Below are positions 1-8,457 of a DNA stretch of 37,683 nucleotides, piece by piece. Where the stretch lies: NCBI RefSeq assembly GCF_902143385.2, contig NZ_CABFUZ020000080.1, positions 1-37,683 of the forward strand, written 5' to 3'. The notes under the pieces were generated by a model, which was not told the DNA's origin, made no database searches, and saw only the letters and a program-made list of their open reading frames with translations. The translations under genes and the position numbers were made by a program. The DNA is from Methylacidimicrobium cyclopophantes (lineage in GTDB: Bacteria > Verrucomicrobiota > Verrucomicrobiia > Methylacidiphilales > Methylacidiphilaceae). Position 1 is the stretch's first letter; every line of letters begins with the position of its first letter.

Positions 1-395
1 TCGGACGGCGCATCCGCCGTCCGAAAGATGCAGTCGAGTTCCTGGGGCCGAGAATGCGGCTTCTGCCGGTCGAGATGTTGCTGGCGGTTCTGCTGGATGC
101 GAAAGGGCGAGTTCTCGCCGTCGAGGAAATTACCCGAGGCACTCTCAATGAGAGCCTGTACCATCCACGCGAGGCTTTCCGCGCGGCGATCGCTCACAAG
201 GCGCACTCGATCCTTTTTGCTCACAACCATCCTTCCGGGGACCCCACGCCTTCCGCGGCGGACATTGCCATCAGCCGCGAGATGAAGCGGGCCGGCGAAA
301 TTTTGGGGATCGAGGTAGTCGATCATCTGATTCTCGGAGGCTCCCGGAAGGGGGAGCTTCTCTATCATAGCTTTCGAGAACGGGGGGAGGCATGA
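1..395 (+). CDS. radC: RadC-family JAB/MPN domain protein, 5' truncated by the window edge
   Basis: This is the C-terminal part of a RadC (UPF0758) protein. The open frame runs in from the window edge (first full codon at base 3) with no stop, and residues before the first internal ATG at 54 already match the family (IRRPKDAVEFLGP), so the gene begins upstream. The metal-binding JAMM signature is visible as HNHPSGDPTPSAAD, followed by the usual VVDHLILGG. The family is annotated as DNA repair, but that role is weakly supported experimentally; the fold is that of a zinc-dependent JAB1/MPN hydrolase. The stop overlaps the lpxA start as ATGA at 392-395, so the two are probably co-transcribed. 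The family call is firm; the true function is not known. Confidence 0.93.
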   Translation, partial: GRRIRRPKDAVEFLGPRMRLLPVEMLLAVLLDAKGRVLAVEEITRGTLNESLYHPREAFRAAIAHKAHSILFAHNHPSGDPTPSAADIAISREMKRAGEILGIEVVDHLILGGSRKGELLYHSFRERGEA

Positions 396-1231
396 TCCAT
401 CCTACGGCCATCATCAGCCCGAAGGCCGAGCTCGGAAGAGAGGTGCGGGTAGGGCCCGGGGCGATCATCGAGGAAGACACGATTCTGGGCGACCATTGCG
501 AGATTCGCGCTCATGCGGTGATTGCGGCGGGAACGCGCATAGGTCCGGGAAATCAGATCGGCTATGGAGCGGTCATCGGCGCCGAGCCGCAGGATCTTTC
601 CTGGAAAGGGGCTCCTTCTCGGGTGGTGATCGGAGAGAGGAATGTCATTCGGGAGCATGTTAGCGTCCATCGTGGCGCAAGACCGGAGAGCGAGACACGG
701 ATCGGCGATGGGAACTATTTGATGGTCGGATGCCACGTCGCTCACAACTGCGTCGTGGGCAACCGGGCGATCCTTGTCAATCATGTCCTGCTTGGAGGCT
801 ATGTCCAGGTTGGGGACCGCGCTTTTTTGGGGGGCGGTTCGGTTTTTCATCAGCACGTGCGCATTGGGGAACTGGTGATGGTCCGAGGGGGAATCCGGAT
901 CGGAATGGATATCCCCCCGTTTTTCATGGCCGTGGACGAAAATGAAGTTGCCGGCGTCAACCGTGTTGGCTTACGAAGAGCCGGCTTTTCGGAAGAAACG
1001 CGCCGCCGGCTGGAGGCCGCTTATCGAATCCTTTACGAAAGCGGCCGCAACGTCTCCCAAGCCCTGGAAGAGATGGAAAAGCGGTGGCCGACGGAAGAAG
1101 TGCTGCGGCTGACCGCCTTTATTCGTGCTTCTCGCCGGGGCATTTGCACTCCGAAGCGGGAGCAGAGGCGGCACCGGCGCAGGCAAGGAACCGCAGAAGC
1201 GGAAGCGCAAAGGGGTGAGCCCGAAGCGTGA
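392..1231 (+). CDS. lpxA: UDP-N-acetylglucosamine acyltransferase LpxA
   Basis: LpxA catalyses the first step of lipid A synthesis, transferring a 3-hydroxyacyl chain from acyl-ACP to UDP-GlcNAc in the cytosol. Residues 1 to about 180 show the hexapeptide repeats of a left-handed beta helix. The catalytic histidine appears in VGCHVAHNCVVGN (His118, aligning with His125 of the E. coli enzyme), and the C-terminal helical domain includes RRAGFSEETRRRLEAAY. At 279 residues it is slightly longer than the usual 260 or so. The extra part is an Arg-rich tail after the normal family end near RASRRG. The ATG overlaps the radC stop, which suggests translational coupling. The common lpxD-fabZ-lpxA neighbourhood is absent. 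Acyl-chain length preference cannot be read from sequence. Confidence 0.96.
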   Translation: MIHPTAIISPKAELGREVRVGPGAIIEEDTILGDHCEIRAHAVIAAGTRIGPGNQIGYGAVIGAEPQDLSWKGAPSRVVIGERNVIREHVSVHRGARPESETRIGDGNYLMVGCHVAHNCVVGNRAILVNHVLLGGYVQVGDRAFLGGGSVFHQHVRIGELVMVRGGIRIGMDIPPFFMAVDENEVAGVNRVGLRRAGFSEETRRRLEAAYRILYESGRNVSQALEEMEKRWPTEEVLRLTAFIRASRRGICTPKREQRRHRRRQGTAEAEAQRGEPEA

Positions 1232-1273
1232 GCGATTGGAGGGAGCCGACCCAGCGACTTCCGGCAGGCATTC

Positions 1274-3256
1274 CTATTCCGTCGGCTGCCCCACCTCTTT
1301 GGCGAGCGCCGCGATCGTAGAGGGATCCTCGAGGGTGGTAGTGTCGCCCTCGATTTGCCCGTTTCGGACGAGCTCCTTGAGGAGCCTGCGCATAATCTTG
1401 CCGCTGCGTGTCTTCGGAAGCGAGGAGGCGAAAAGGATCTCCTTCGGGCGGACGATGGAGCCGATTTGTTTTTCCACGTGAAGTCGGAGATCGTCCTTGA
1501 GGGACTCCGAAGCCGCCTCCCCCTGCCGGAGGGTCACGAAGGCAACGAGCGCCTCCCCTTTTTCCGGATCGGGCTCACCTACGACCGCAGCCTCCGCGAC
1601 CTTGGGGTGACTCACGAGGGCGCTCTCCACTTCGGCGGTGCCGATTCGATGGCCGGACACATTGAGCACATCATCGATCCGGCCGGTGATCCAAAAATAT
1701 CCGTCCTTGTCCTGCCGGGCGCCATCCCCGGTGAAGTAGACGCCGGGAATTTGGCTCCAATAGGTCTTCCGGAATCCTTCCGGGTCGCCGTAGATCCCTC
1801 GGAGCATCGACGGCCAAGGACGGCGAATCACCAATTTGCCCTGTCTACCCGGAAGAGCAGGGGCTCCTTGGTCATCGACGATGGCGGGATCGACGCCGAA
1901 GAAAGGAAGAGAAGCGGAACCCGGTTTGCAAGCGGTCGCTCCGGGGAGGGGGGCGATCATCGCCGACCCAGTTTCTGTTTGCCACCAGGTATCGACGATG
2001 GGACAGCGGCCTCGACCGACCTTCTCGTGATACCAGAGCCAAGCCTCGGGGTTGATCGGCTCGCCGACCGAGCCCAAAAGCCGAAGAGAGGAGAGATCCC
2101 GCGGCTCGACCCACTCCTCCCCAAACCGCATGAAGGCGCGGATGGCGGTCGGGGCGGTGTAGAGGATGGTGATCCGGTGGCGCTCGATCATTCGCCAAAA
2201 CCGGTCCGGCCGGGGGAAGTCCGGAGCGCCTTCGTAGAGAAAAACCGAAGCGCCGATCGCCAGAGGGCCGTAGACCACGTACGAGTGGCCGGTTACCCAA
2301 CCGACATCGGCCGTACACCAGAAGAGATCTTCTTCTTTGATGTCAAAGAGGTATTTGGTCGTCAGCGCGCAGCCGAGGAGATAACCGGCGGTCGTATGCA
2401 AAATTCCCTTGGGTCTTCCGGTCGTGCCGCTCGTGTAAAGGATAAAGAGAGGGTGCTCGCTCTCGAAAGGTGTGACCTTGCATCCGGCGTCGTCTTCCTG
2501 GATCTCCTCCTCGATCCACCGGTCGCGCTCCGCCTGCATGGGGACGGGTTTTCCTGTCCTTCGCACGACCAGCACCCGCTCAATCTGGGAAACGCCTTCC
2601 AATGCCTCGTTGACTCTTTCCTTGAGGGGGATGATCTTCCCCCGCCGATAGCCTCCGTCCGCCGTGATCAGGATCCTCGCCCCACAATCAACGAGGCGAT
2701 CCCGCAGCGCCTTCGAGCTGAAGCCCCCGAATACGACGCTATGCGGCGCTCCTAAACGAGCGCAGGCGAGCATGGCGATCGCCGCTTCGGGGATCATCGG
2801 CAGATAGATCACGACGCGGTCGCCGGCGGCGACTCCGTTCCGAGCGAGGAGATTTGCCCATCGACAGACCTCCCAATGGAGCTGCTGGTAGGTAAGAGTC
2901 CTTACCTCCCCCGGCTCCCCTTCCCAGACGATCGCCGCTTTGTTCCGCCGGGGGCCCATCAGATGGCGATCGAGGCAGTTGTAGCTGGCGTTGAGCTTCC
3001 CCCCCAAGAACCAGCGTGCGTCAGGCAGCTCCCAAGCGAGCAATTCCTTCCACGGATCCGCCCAGTCCAACTCCGCCGACATCCGCCCCCAAAACGTCTC
3101 CGGCGACTCGATCGACTCGCGGTAGAGTCGTCGATACTCGTCGACGTTCCCGATATGCGCATGCGACGAAAACGTCCGGGGAGGAGGGAAAATGCCTTCC
3201 TTTCCGTTCACCGAAGGCGCCTCGGAGAGATGGGTATCGGCGGTCATTTCTTCCAT
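1274..3256 (-). CDS. acs: Acetyl-coenzyme A synthetase
   Basis: This is an AMP-forming acetate-CoA ligase that converts acetate, ATP and CoA to acetyl-CoA in the cytosol. It has the ANL-family P-loop [11 protein letters not shown] near residue 275, the WWQTETG motif, the [18 protein letters not shown] hinge region and the C-terminal TRSGKIMRR with the lysine (about residue 620) that is reversibly acetylated in studied homologues. From the ATG at 3256 it is 660 residues, close to the 652 of E. coli Acs. A GTG at 3307 would add 17 residues, but it has no ribosome-binding site and abuts a possible -10 box, so I prefer 3256, which has GAAGAG upstream; an ATG at 3247 is also possible. It lies last in the minus-strand run, 158 bases after rpiB, so it may have its own promoter. 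It converges with lpxA. Confidence 0.96.
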   Translation of the reverse strand: MEEMTADTHLSEAPSVNGKEGIFPPPRTFSSHAHIGNVDEYRRLYRESIESPETFWGRMSAELDWADPWKELLAWELPDARWFLGGKLNASYNCLDRHLMGPRRNKAAIVWEGEPGEVRTLTYQQLHWEVCRWANLLARNGVAAGDRVVIYLPMIPEAAIAMLACARLGAPHSVVFGGFSSKALRDRLVDCGARILITADGGYRRGKIIPLKERVNEALEGVSQIERVLVVRRTGKPVPMQAERDRWIEEEIQEDDAGCKVTPFESEHPLFILYTSGTTGRPKGILHTTAGYLLGCALTTKYLFDIKEEDLFWCTADVGWVTGHSYVVYGPLAIGASVFLYEGAPDFPRPDRFWRMIERHRITILYTAPTAIRAFMRFGEEWVEPRDLSSLRLLGSVGEPINPEAWLWYHEKVGRGRCPIVDTWWQTETGSAMIAPLPGATACKPGSASLPFFGVDPAIVDDQGAPALPGRQGKLVIRRPWPSMLRGIYGDPEGFRKTYWSQIPGVYFTGDGARQDKDGYFWITGRIDDVLNVSGHRIGTAEVESALVSHPKVAEAAVVGEPDPEKGEALVAFVTLRQGEAASESLKDDLRLHVEKQIGSIVRPKEILFASSLPKTRSGKIMRRLLKELVRNGQIEGDTTTLEDPSTIAALAKEVGQPTE

Positions 3257-3307
3257 AGTCTCTTCGGATGCCGAGATCAACGACGATGCCGAGCTCGGGC
3301 TACCCAC

Positions 3308-3337
3308 AGGATAGGAATCTTACCGTAGAAAAGTAAA
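3308..3337 (-). promoter_or_regulatory. Possible sigma70-type promoter for acs
   Basis: On the minus strand, TTTACT (3332-3337) and TATCCT (3308-3313) are separated by 18 bases in the gap between rpiB and acs, about 50 bases before the preferred acs ATG. The match to consensus is only moderate, and the promoter consensus of this organism is not known. This is a suggestion from position and sequence only. Confidence 0.22.
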
Positions 3338-3414
3338 CGATCTTTCCCACCGTCGGGCACCTTGCCAGGAGCTCTTTCGTGCAGCCGCGGTCCGGATCGC
3401 ACAGCCATCGATCC

Positions 3415-3855
3415 CTACAACAGCTCGCCGGCCATGATCTTCCGAATTCGCGGAATATGGCGCCCACCTTCGAACGGGGTCTCCAAAAAGATTCGAACGA
3501 TCTTGAGAGCCATTTCCTCGGAGATGAGACGCTCGCCGAGAGAAATGACGTTGGCGTCGTTGTGGGCTCGACCGAGGCGAGCCGACTCCTCGTTGAAGCA
3601 ATAGGCGCAGCGCACACCTCGCACCTTGTTGGCGACCATGGCTTCTCCGTTTCCCGAGCCGCCGAGGACGATGCCGCGGTCCGCCTTGCCCTCTGCGACA
3701 AGGACCGCCGCCGGACGGATATAATCGGGATAGTCGACGGGCTCCAGCGAGTGGGTGCCGCAGTCGATCACTTCGTGGCCGAGATGCTTGAGAAATTCCT
3801 TGATCTTTTCCTTGTAGGTAAAGCCGGCGTGATCGGAACCGAGGGAGATTTTCAT
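3415..3855 (-). CDS. rpiB: Ribose-5-phosphate isomerase B (Mycobacterium-type active site)
   Basis: RpiB interconverts ribose 5-phosphate and ribulose 5-phosphate in the pentose phosphate pathway. The 146-residue length and GSDHAG (residues 6-11) with the phosphate-binding ANKVRGVR fit the LacAB_RpiB family. The catalytic loop reads GGSGNGE (65-71) in place of the E. coli-type CGTGIG that carries the cysteine base. The same GGSGNGE occurs in the Mycobacterium tuberculosis enzyme, where a glutamate is reported to act as base; Glu71 would take that role here. AHNDANVISLG supplies the conserved sugar-binding region. It lies between mcsA-like and acs on the minus strand, 163 bases after the former. 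A small inverted repeat sits just before its ATG. Confidence in the family is high; substrate preference is inferred. Confidence 0.94.
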   Translation of the reverse strand: MKISLGSDHAGFTYKEKIKEFLKHLGHEVIDCGTHSLEPVDYPDYIRPAAVLVAEGKADRGIVLGGSGNGEAMVANKVRGVRCAYCFNEESARLGRAHNDANVISLGERLISEEMALKIVRIFLETPFEGGRHIPRIRKIMAGELL

Positions 3856-3859
3856 AGGA

Positions 3860-3877
3860 CGGCTTTCTTTCTAGCCG
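3860..3877 (-). repeat. Inverted repeat just upstream of the rpiB start codon
   Basis: CGGCT and AGCCG form a 5-bp stem around an 8-base purine-rich loop (AGAAAGAA on the minus strand), ending 4 bases before the rpiB ATG. The purine-rich loop is the nearest candidate ribosome-binding region, so folding could modulate rpiB translation. A stem this short is also expected by chance. Confidence 0.35.
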
Positions 3878-4018
3878 CAGGGGCGAGCGCGATAAAGGCT
3901 TTTTCGTTCCGGCGATCGCAGCACGGCTAGGTATTTTGCCGGGGCGTCTCTTCCAATTCTGCGAGAGAGGAAGAACCGTCTTTGGAACGGGGAAAAACGC
4001 TGTTGCGCGACGCGCCCT

Positions 4019-4507
4019 TTAGCTTTTGAGCTGCGTCTCGAGTTGGGCGATTTCGTCGCGAAGGAGGGCGGCTTCCTCGTAACGCTCCTCGGTTACGGCT
4101 CGATGCAAGCTCTCCTGTAAATCCTCCAGTCTCCTCTGGTAAAATTGGTGCCTCAAAAACTTGGCGGGCATCTTTCCTTTGTGAATGACGCCCTTGTGCA
4201 TGTCTCGGAGCATCGAATCGACGATTTCCGCGAAGACCTCGTAGCAATACGCACAGCCCAGCCGCCCGGTCTTCTTGAAATCCGACTGCGTGAACCCGCA
4301 TTGCGGACAGGTAGGTTCGTTTTTCGATAAGATTCGCTCTTCTTCCGTCGAGACGCCCAGAAGCATGTCGGCAAGGGAGAAAACGGAAGGATCCGATACT
4401 CCCTTTTCTTTCGCGCACTTTTCGCAAAGATGCACTTTTTGAACCTTGCCACCGACGATCTGGGTCAGATGCACGGTTGCCGGTTCTCCGCAGAAATGAC
4501 ACTTCAT
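4019..4507 (-). CDS. mcsA: McsA-like zinc-finger protein with UVR motif
   Basis: This 162-residue protein has four CxxC pairs (C3/C6, C28/C31, C67/C70, C85/C88) that would form two treble-clef or ribbon zinc sites, followed by a C-terminal UvrB/UvrC (UVR) helical motif at about residues 125-160 (RRLEDLQESLHRAVTEERYE). That order is the hallmark of McsA. In Firmicutes McsA activates the protein-arginine kinase McsB in the CtsR/ClpC stress system. Neither mcsB nor clpC lies next to it here, so partner and role are inferred from the family only. The start codon overlaps the ilvE stop as ATGA at 4504-4507, implying coupled translation. The 163 bases after it, before rpiB, hold no gene I can identify. 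Confidence 0.85.
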   Translation of the reverse strand: MKCHFCGEPATVHLTQIVGGKVQKVHLCEKCAKEKGVSDPSVFSLADMLLGVSTEEERILSKNEPTCPQCGFTQSDFKKTGRLGCAYCYEVFAEIVDSMLRDMHKGVIHKGKMPAKFLRHQFYQRRLEDLQESLHRAVTEERYEEAALLRDEIAQLETQLKS

Positions 4508-5433
4508 TGCTGCTGCGCGGTCTCCATCGGCGCGGGCTTGCCCGTACTATAAATAAGTGGCCCGGTGGTCCGGGTCAATGCGCGAAAGCGCAGCAAGAGT
4601 CGTTGCGTCAGCGCTCCGGGCTTTCCCGTGCCGACTGTTCTCCCGTCGATTTCGACCACTGGGACGATCTCCGCCGCGGTGCCGGTTAGGAAGACCTCGT
4701 CCGCGACGAATAGGTCGTAGCGAGTCATGTTCCGCTCCACCGCATCGACTCCTTCCTCCCGAGCGAGGCGGAGAATCTCCCGCCGTGTAATTCCCGGGAG
4801 CACCCCGGCGGAAACCGGAGGGGTCACCAGCTCTCCGTGCTTGAAGGCGAAGACGTTATCTCCGGTACATTCCGCCACGTAACCCTGTTCGTTCAGGAGG
4901 AGCGACTCGTCGGCGCCGGAGACGGCCGCTTCCATCTTGGCCAAAATATTGTTGAGATAGTTGAGGGACTTGACCGCCGGCTCGAGCGCATCGGAAGAAA
5001 CGCGCCGGACCGCCGCCGTATGGAGGCGAAGACCACGTTCATAGACGGAAGCGGGATAGAGGCGGATGGCATCGGCGATGATAAAGAGGGTCGGCTTTGG
5101 GCAGGATGCGGGGTTTAAGCCGAGATCACCCTTGCCGCGGGTGACCACCAGGCGAATATAACCATCCCAGAGGGAGTTTTGCCGGCAGCATTCGAGGACG
5201 GTTTTGACAAGGTCGTCGAGGCTCAGAGGAATCGAAAGGCGGATCGCCTTGGCGGAATCGAAGAGGCGTTCCAGATGTTCTTCGAGGCGGAAGACGCGGC
5301 CGCCGTAGACCCGGATCCCTTCGAAGACTCCGTCTCCGTAAAGCAATCCGTGGTCGAACACGGACACCTTAGCGTCGGCTTCGTCAACAAATTCACCATC
5401 TAAAAAAATCTTCTTTCGTTGTTGTGCTTTCAT
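4504..5433 (-). CDS. ilvE: Branched-chain amino acid aminotransferase
   Basis: This is a fold-type IV PLP aminotransferase that makes the last step of valine, leucine and isoleucine synthesis reversible with glutamate. The PLP-lysine is Lys155 in AVKSLNYLNNILAK, and FDHGLLYGDGVFEGIR near residue 26 is the usual N-terminal signature. VAECTGDNVF (about 186-195) is also typical. From the ATG at 5433 the protein has 309 residues, matching the family (about 308). The frame stays open further upstream, but that part is not family-like, and GAAGGT lies just before 5433. D-amino-acid aminotransferases share the fold, but the SLNYLNN context favours IlvE. It overlaps the mcsA-like gene by 4 bases and follows lolD after a 96-base gap that holds nothing recognisable. 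Confidence 0.94.
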   Translation of the reverse strand: MKAQQRKKIFLDGEFVDEADAKVSVFDHGLLYGDGVFEGIRVYGGRVFRLEEHLERLFDSAKAIRLSIPLSLDDLVKTVLECCRQNSLWDGYIRLVVTRGKGDLGLNPASCPKPTLFIIADAIRLYPASVYERGLRLHTAAVRRVSSDALEPAVKSLNYLNNILAKMEAAVSGADESLLLNEQGYVAECTGDNVFAFKHGELVTPPVSAGVLPGITRREILRLAREEGVDAVERNMTRYDLFVADEVFLTGTAAEIVPVVEIDGRTVGTGKPGALTQRLLLRFRALTRTTGPLIYSTGKPAPMETAQQQ

Positions 5434-5529
5434 CGACCTTCGTTGCCGCTTCTCCCGTTTCGCGAGCCAAGGGCGCAAAAGCTTCTTTCCGCATCCGGGC
5501 AAGCGAAGCAAGCTCTCATTCTGATCCCT

Positions 5530-6321
5530 TTACAAATAGGTTTTGGATTCCGGCTCAAGCCGAGATTCCAGGGAGTGCTTGGGAGGGCCCGAGATCGGAA
5601 CCGAAGCGGCGGACGTGGGATCGACCCTCTCCAGCTTTCCTCCGGTCAACACCAATTGTTGATCTCCTTTCTGAGCCAATCGTGGGTCATGGGTCGCCAA
5701 CACCAAGGTCTTGCCGCGACTCTTTTGGAGATCGAGCAAGAGATCGATGACCTCGAGGCCGGTTTCTTCGTCCAAATTCCCCGTAGGCTCGTCGGCCATC
5801 AGGATTTCCGGATCGTTTCGAAGGGCGCGGGCAATGGCCACGCGCTGCTGCTCCCCTCCCGAAAGCTCCCAGGGCCGATGTTGCCATCGGTGGGTCATGC
5901 CGACCGCCTCCAGCAGCTCCCAACCCGGTTTCGGGTCGCGCTGCCCGAAGAGCATCGCCGGAAGGTTCACATTTTCCAATGCCGTGAGTTCGGGAAGCAG
6001 ATGGTATGCCTGAAACACCAGCCCGATTGCTCTCCCTCGCCATGCTGCGAGGCGTTTTCGGGAGAAGCGGGAGATATCCTGATTGCGGTAGAGGATCTGC
6101 CCGGTATCGGGATCCTCGAGACCCGCCAAGAGGTGGAGCAGCGTTGTCTTGCCCGATCCGGAGACTCCCTGGATCGTGTAACAGACCCCTTCTCGGAAGA
6201 CCACGTCGATCCCGGTCAAGACCGGTACCGAAGCTGATCCGGTTCGGAAGCTCTTGTGAAGGGTTTCCGCCGCGAGGATCGGGGGGCGCTCTCCCTGCTG
6301 CGTGTTCACCGTCTCATTCAT
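5530..6321 (-). CDS. lolD: Lipoprotein-releasing ABC transporter ATP-binding protein LolD
   Basis: This is the cytosolic ATPase of a MacB/LolD-type transporter that extracts outer-membrane lipoproteins from the inner membrane for handover to LolA. Visible motifs are Walker A GVSGSGKTT (residues 52-60), the signature LSGGEQQR (153-160), Walker B ILMADEP (173-179) and the H-loop histidine (about 211). At 263 residues it is a little longer than the usual 230; the extra length is N- and C-terminal tails outside the ATPase fold. It overlaps lolC by 8 bases (6314-6321), and that pairing is the main reason to call LolD rather than MacB or FtsE, which share the sequence class. Confidence 0.93.
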   Translation of the reverse strand: MNETVNTQQGERPPILAAETLHKSFRTGSASVPVLTGIDVVFREGVCYTIQGVSGSGKTTLLHLLAGLEDPDTGQILYRNQDISRFSRKRLAAWRGRAIGLVFQAYHLLPELTALENVNLPAMLFGQRDPKPGWELLEAVGMTHRWQHRPWELSGGEQQRVAIARALRNDPEILMADEPTGNLDEETGLEVIDLLLDLQKSRGKTLVLATHDPRLAQKGDQQLVLTGGKLERVDPTSAASVPISGPPKHSLESRLEPESKTYL

Positions 6322-7600
6322 AGCGCAACGCCGCGGCCGGCAACAGCCTGGCGGCGTTCCACGCGGGGATCCAGGCGGCGCAGACGCAGAGGAGAATCGC
6401 GCTGGCGGCGATCCCGGCGATCTGCGGGGGATCGATCACGACCGGGATCGTGGCGAAGTGATAGACGTCCGCCGAAAAGAGGTCGATTCCCAGCGTCCGC
6501 CCGACAAGATCACGAAGCAGGTTCAAATACCGGAGAGTCAAGGCGGCAAGAAGCAGCCCCGCCGCCGTGCCCAAGAGACCGACGATGAGCCCGTGAAAGA
6601 TGAAAATCCCGAGCACTTGGCTGTCCGTTGCACCGAGCGCCTTGAGGAGGCCGATCTCCCGGCGCTTCTGGGCGGTGATCGTGATGAGGGTGCTGCAGAG
6701 GCCGAAGGCGGCGACCAGGATGATGAAAAAGAGGATTACCGCCATAGTCACCTTTTCGACGGCGATCGCGGTGAACAAGGGCCGATTTTGATCCATCCAG
6801 GTGATAGCCTCCATGGGCGGCGCATAGGCGGCATTGAGGCGAGCCTTGAGCCGGTCGGCGGCCATCGGGTCCTGGACGCGCAAGGCGATCCCATGAACGC
6901 CACGGCCGAGACCATAGAGATATTGCGCGTTCCGGAGGGAGGTCAGGAAAAAGGTCGAATCGTATTCGAAGAGCCCCGTCCGAAAGATTCCCGAAATTTC
7001 CAGCTCCGTCGGAAGAGGGACCGAACGATTCCCGGAGTTAGCGGAGTCCCGCAGAGCTTGGAGATGGCGCGGAGCATAGATGACCACCTTGTCCCCAATG
7101 GTCGCTCCATTGCGCTTGGCCCACTCCTCTCCGACGAGGATGGTGTCCGCCTGCAAGTCGTATCGTCCGGCTACGAGGTATCGACGCAGGGGGATGACTC
7201 CGAGCTCCGCTTGTGGATCGATCCCTCGCAGGATCGGAGTCGTGATCCGGTCGGCATACTCAGCGAGGATAGGGCCGCTGACGAATGGAGCCGCTCCCTC
7301 GACCCCGGGTTCTTTGAGCAGGCGTGCCATTTCCCGTTCGGGGTGGTGGAGCACGTCTCCGTTGGAGACGACCAAATGGGCATTGAAGCCGATGATCTTC
7401 TCTTGGAGTTCCCGTTCGAATCCAGCCATCACCGCGAGAACGACGACGAGGACGAGCACTCCGAGCGTCACGCCGAGCAGGGAAAGAAGGGTGATGACGG
7501 AAACGAAGCTCCTCCTGGGTCGCAGGTAGCGAACGGCCAGAAAGGCGGGGAGGGAGCGGGGCATCGTACCGGTGGGAGGGGTGGAAGGAGCGGAAATCAT
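6314..7600 (-). CDS. lolC: Lipoprotein-releasing system permease LolC/LolE
   Basis: This 428-residue inner-membrane permease has the LolC/E layout: an N-terminal AVRYLRPRRSFVSVITLLS followed by one membrane helix (about residues 33-60), a large periplasmic MacB-like domain (about 65-270) and three C-terminal helices beginning with VTMAVILFFIILVAAFG. The cytoplasmic coupling stretch QKRREIGLLKALGA, conserved in this FtsX-superfamily permease, is present. Only one permease gene lies next to lolD, so the transporter may be a homodimer of the LolF type rather than a LolC-LolE pair. The start overlaps the tyrA stop as ATGA (7597-7600), so it is translated within the hisC-tyrA-lolC-lolD run. Confidence 0.93.
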   Translation of the reverse strand: MISAPSTPPTGTMPRSLPAFLAVRYLRPRRSFVSVITLLSLLGVTLGVLVLVVVLAVMAGFERELQEKIIGFNAHLVVSNGDVLHHPEREMARLLKEPGVEGAAPFVSGPILAEYADRITTPILRGIDPQAELGVIPLRRYLVAGRYDLQADTILVGEEWAKRNGATIGDKVVIYAPRHLQALRDSANSGNRSVPLPTELEISGIFRTGLFEYDSTFFLTSLRNAQYLYGLGRGVHGIALRVQDPMAADRLKARLNAAYAPPMEAITWMDQNRPLFTAIAVEKVTMAVILFFIILVAAFGLCSTLITITAQKRREIGLLKALGATDSQVLGIFIFHGLIVGLLGTAAGLLLAALTLRYLNLLRDLVGRTLGIDLFSADVYHFATIPVVIDPPQIAGIAASAILLCVCAAWIPAWNAARLLPAAALRYE

Positions 7601-8457
7601 GAGGGGAACTTTTCAAAAGATTGGCGGCGTTCGGAGGCTTCCAGCAAAAACTGCTTGAGCGCCGCCCCCGTTTCGGTTTGGAGACTTACGCTCGCTTCGT
7701 CCAGGTGCGTGAGAAAGGAGCGGAGAGCGGCCAGCACATTCTCCCGATTGGCCAGCAAGATTTCCTGCCACATTTCGGGCGAGGCGGCCGCGATGCGCGT
7801 CACATCGCGAAAACCGGGCCCCGCCAGATCCAATGCGTCGCAATCCACCGAGCGAATGAGGGCGGCGGCCAGCAGGTGGGGCAAATGGCTCACCGCGGCG
7901 ACCCGCCGGTCATGCTCGAGGGCGGAGAGACGGACGATGCGGCATCCGAGCGAGAGCCACAATGTCTCGACCAGGGCGAGCGCTTCCCCGTCGGGATTTT
8001 CCGGAGGGGTGAGAATGGAGACCGCCCCTTCAAAGAGGTTGGATCGGGCGAAGGAGAACCCCGAGCGTTCCCCGCCGCTCATTGGATGGCTGCCGACCCA
8101 ACGGACCCGCCCGTCGAGATTCTCTTGGAAAAGGCGCATCGCCGGGAGCTTGACGCTGGCTGTGTCGGTCACGACGGCCTTCGAGTCTAAGGAGTCCCGA
8201 ACGGTGCGGAGGACCGGCCCCATCGCGGCGATAGGCAGAGCAATGACGACGAGATCGGCCTGCCGGACCGCTTCGATCGGGTCCTCCGTGACTACGTCGG
8301 CGATTCCCGCCGCCGTGACCACTTCCCTTTCCTCGCCTCGACTGTAGAGAGCCAGCTCCCGACAGAGTCGGAGCCGATGCGCCGCACGGGCGACCGAACC
8401 TCCGATGAGGCCCGTGCCGAGCACGGCCAATCGGGCGAGAGGAAAGTGGCTGCTCAT
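7597..8457 (-). CDS. tyrA: Prephenate/arogenate dehydrogenase
   Basis: TyrA oxidatively decarboxylates prephenate (or arogenate) on the route to tyrosine, using NAD(P). The N-terminal Rossmann motif is LAVLGTGLIGGS (about residues 9-20), and the catalytic region SHPMSGGERSGFSFA is the conserved HPMxGxExSG block of the family. The helical C-terminal dimerisation domain follows. The start at 8457 gives 286 residues and overlaps the hisC stop as ATGA (8454-8457). The frame is open for 48 further codons upstream, but these lie inside hisC and look unrelated. There is no fused chorismate mutase or ACT domain, so it lacks the regulatory domain seen in some homologues. Prephenate versus arogenate preference is not decided by what I can see. 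Confidence 0.94.
   Translation of the reverse strand: MSSHFPLARLAVLGTGLIGGSVARAAHRLRLCRELALYSRGEEREVVTAAGIADVVTEDPIEAVRQADLVVIALPIAAMGPVLRTVRDSLDSKAVVTDTASVKLPAMRLFQENLDGRVRWVGSHPMSGGERSGFSFARSNLFEGAVSILTPPENPDGEALALVETLWLSLGCRIVRLSALEHDRRVAAVSHLPHLLAAALIRSVDCDALDLAGPGFRDVTRIAAASPEMWQEILLANRENVLAALRSFLTHLDEASVSLQTETGAALKQFLLEASERRQSFEKFPS

Noticed and set aside
1355-2755. Long plus-strand open frame (466 codons) opposite acs
   Set aside because: Its translation has no family features and mirrors the codon structure of acs, whose motifs are complete on the other strand. High GC makes antisense frames open by chance.
3856-4018. Possible intrinsic terminator between the mcsA-like gene and rpiB
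   Set aside because: A T run (TTTTT on the minus strand) is present, but the nearest GC stems are either only 3 bp or too far from it to form a convincing terminator.
6302-8347. Plus-strand open frame of 681 codons opposite lolC and tyrA
   Set aside because: It is Arg/Glu/Asp-rich with no recognisable domain and spans two well-supported minus-strand genes.
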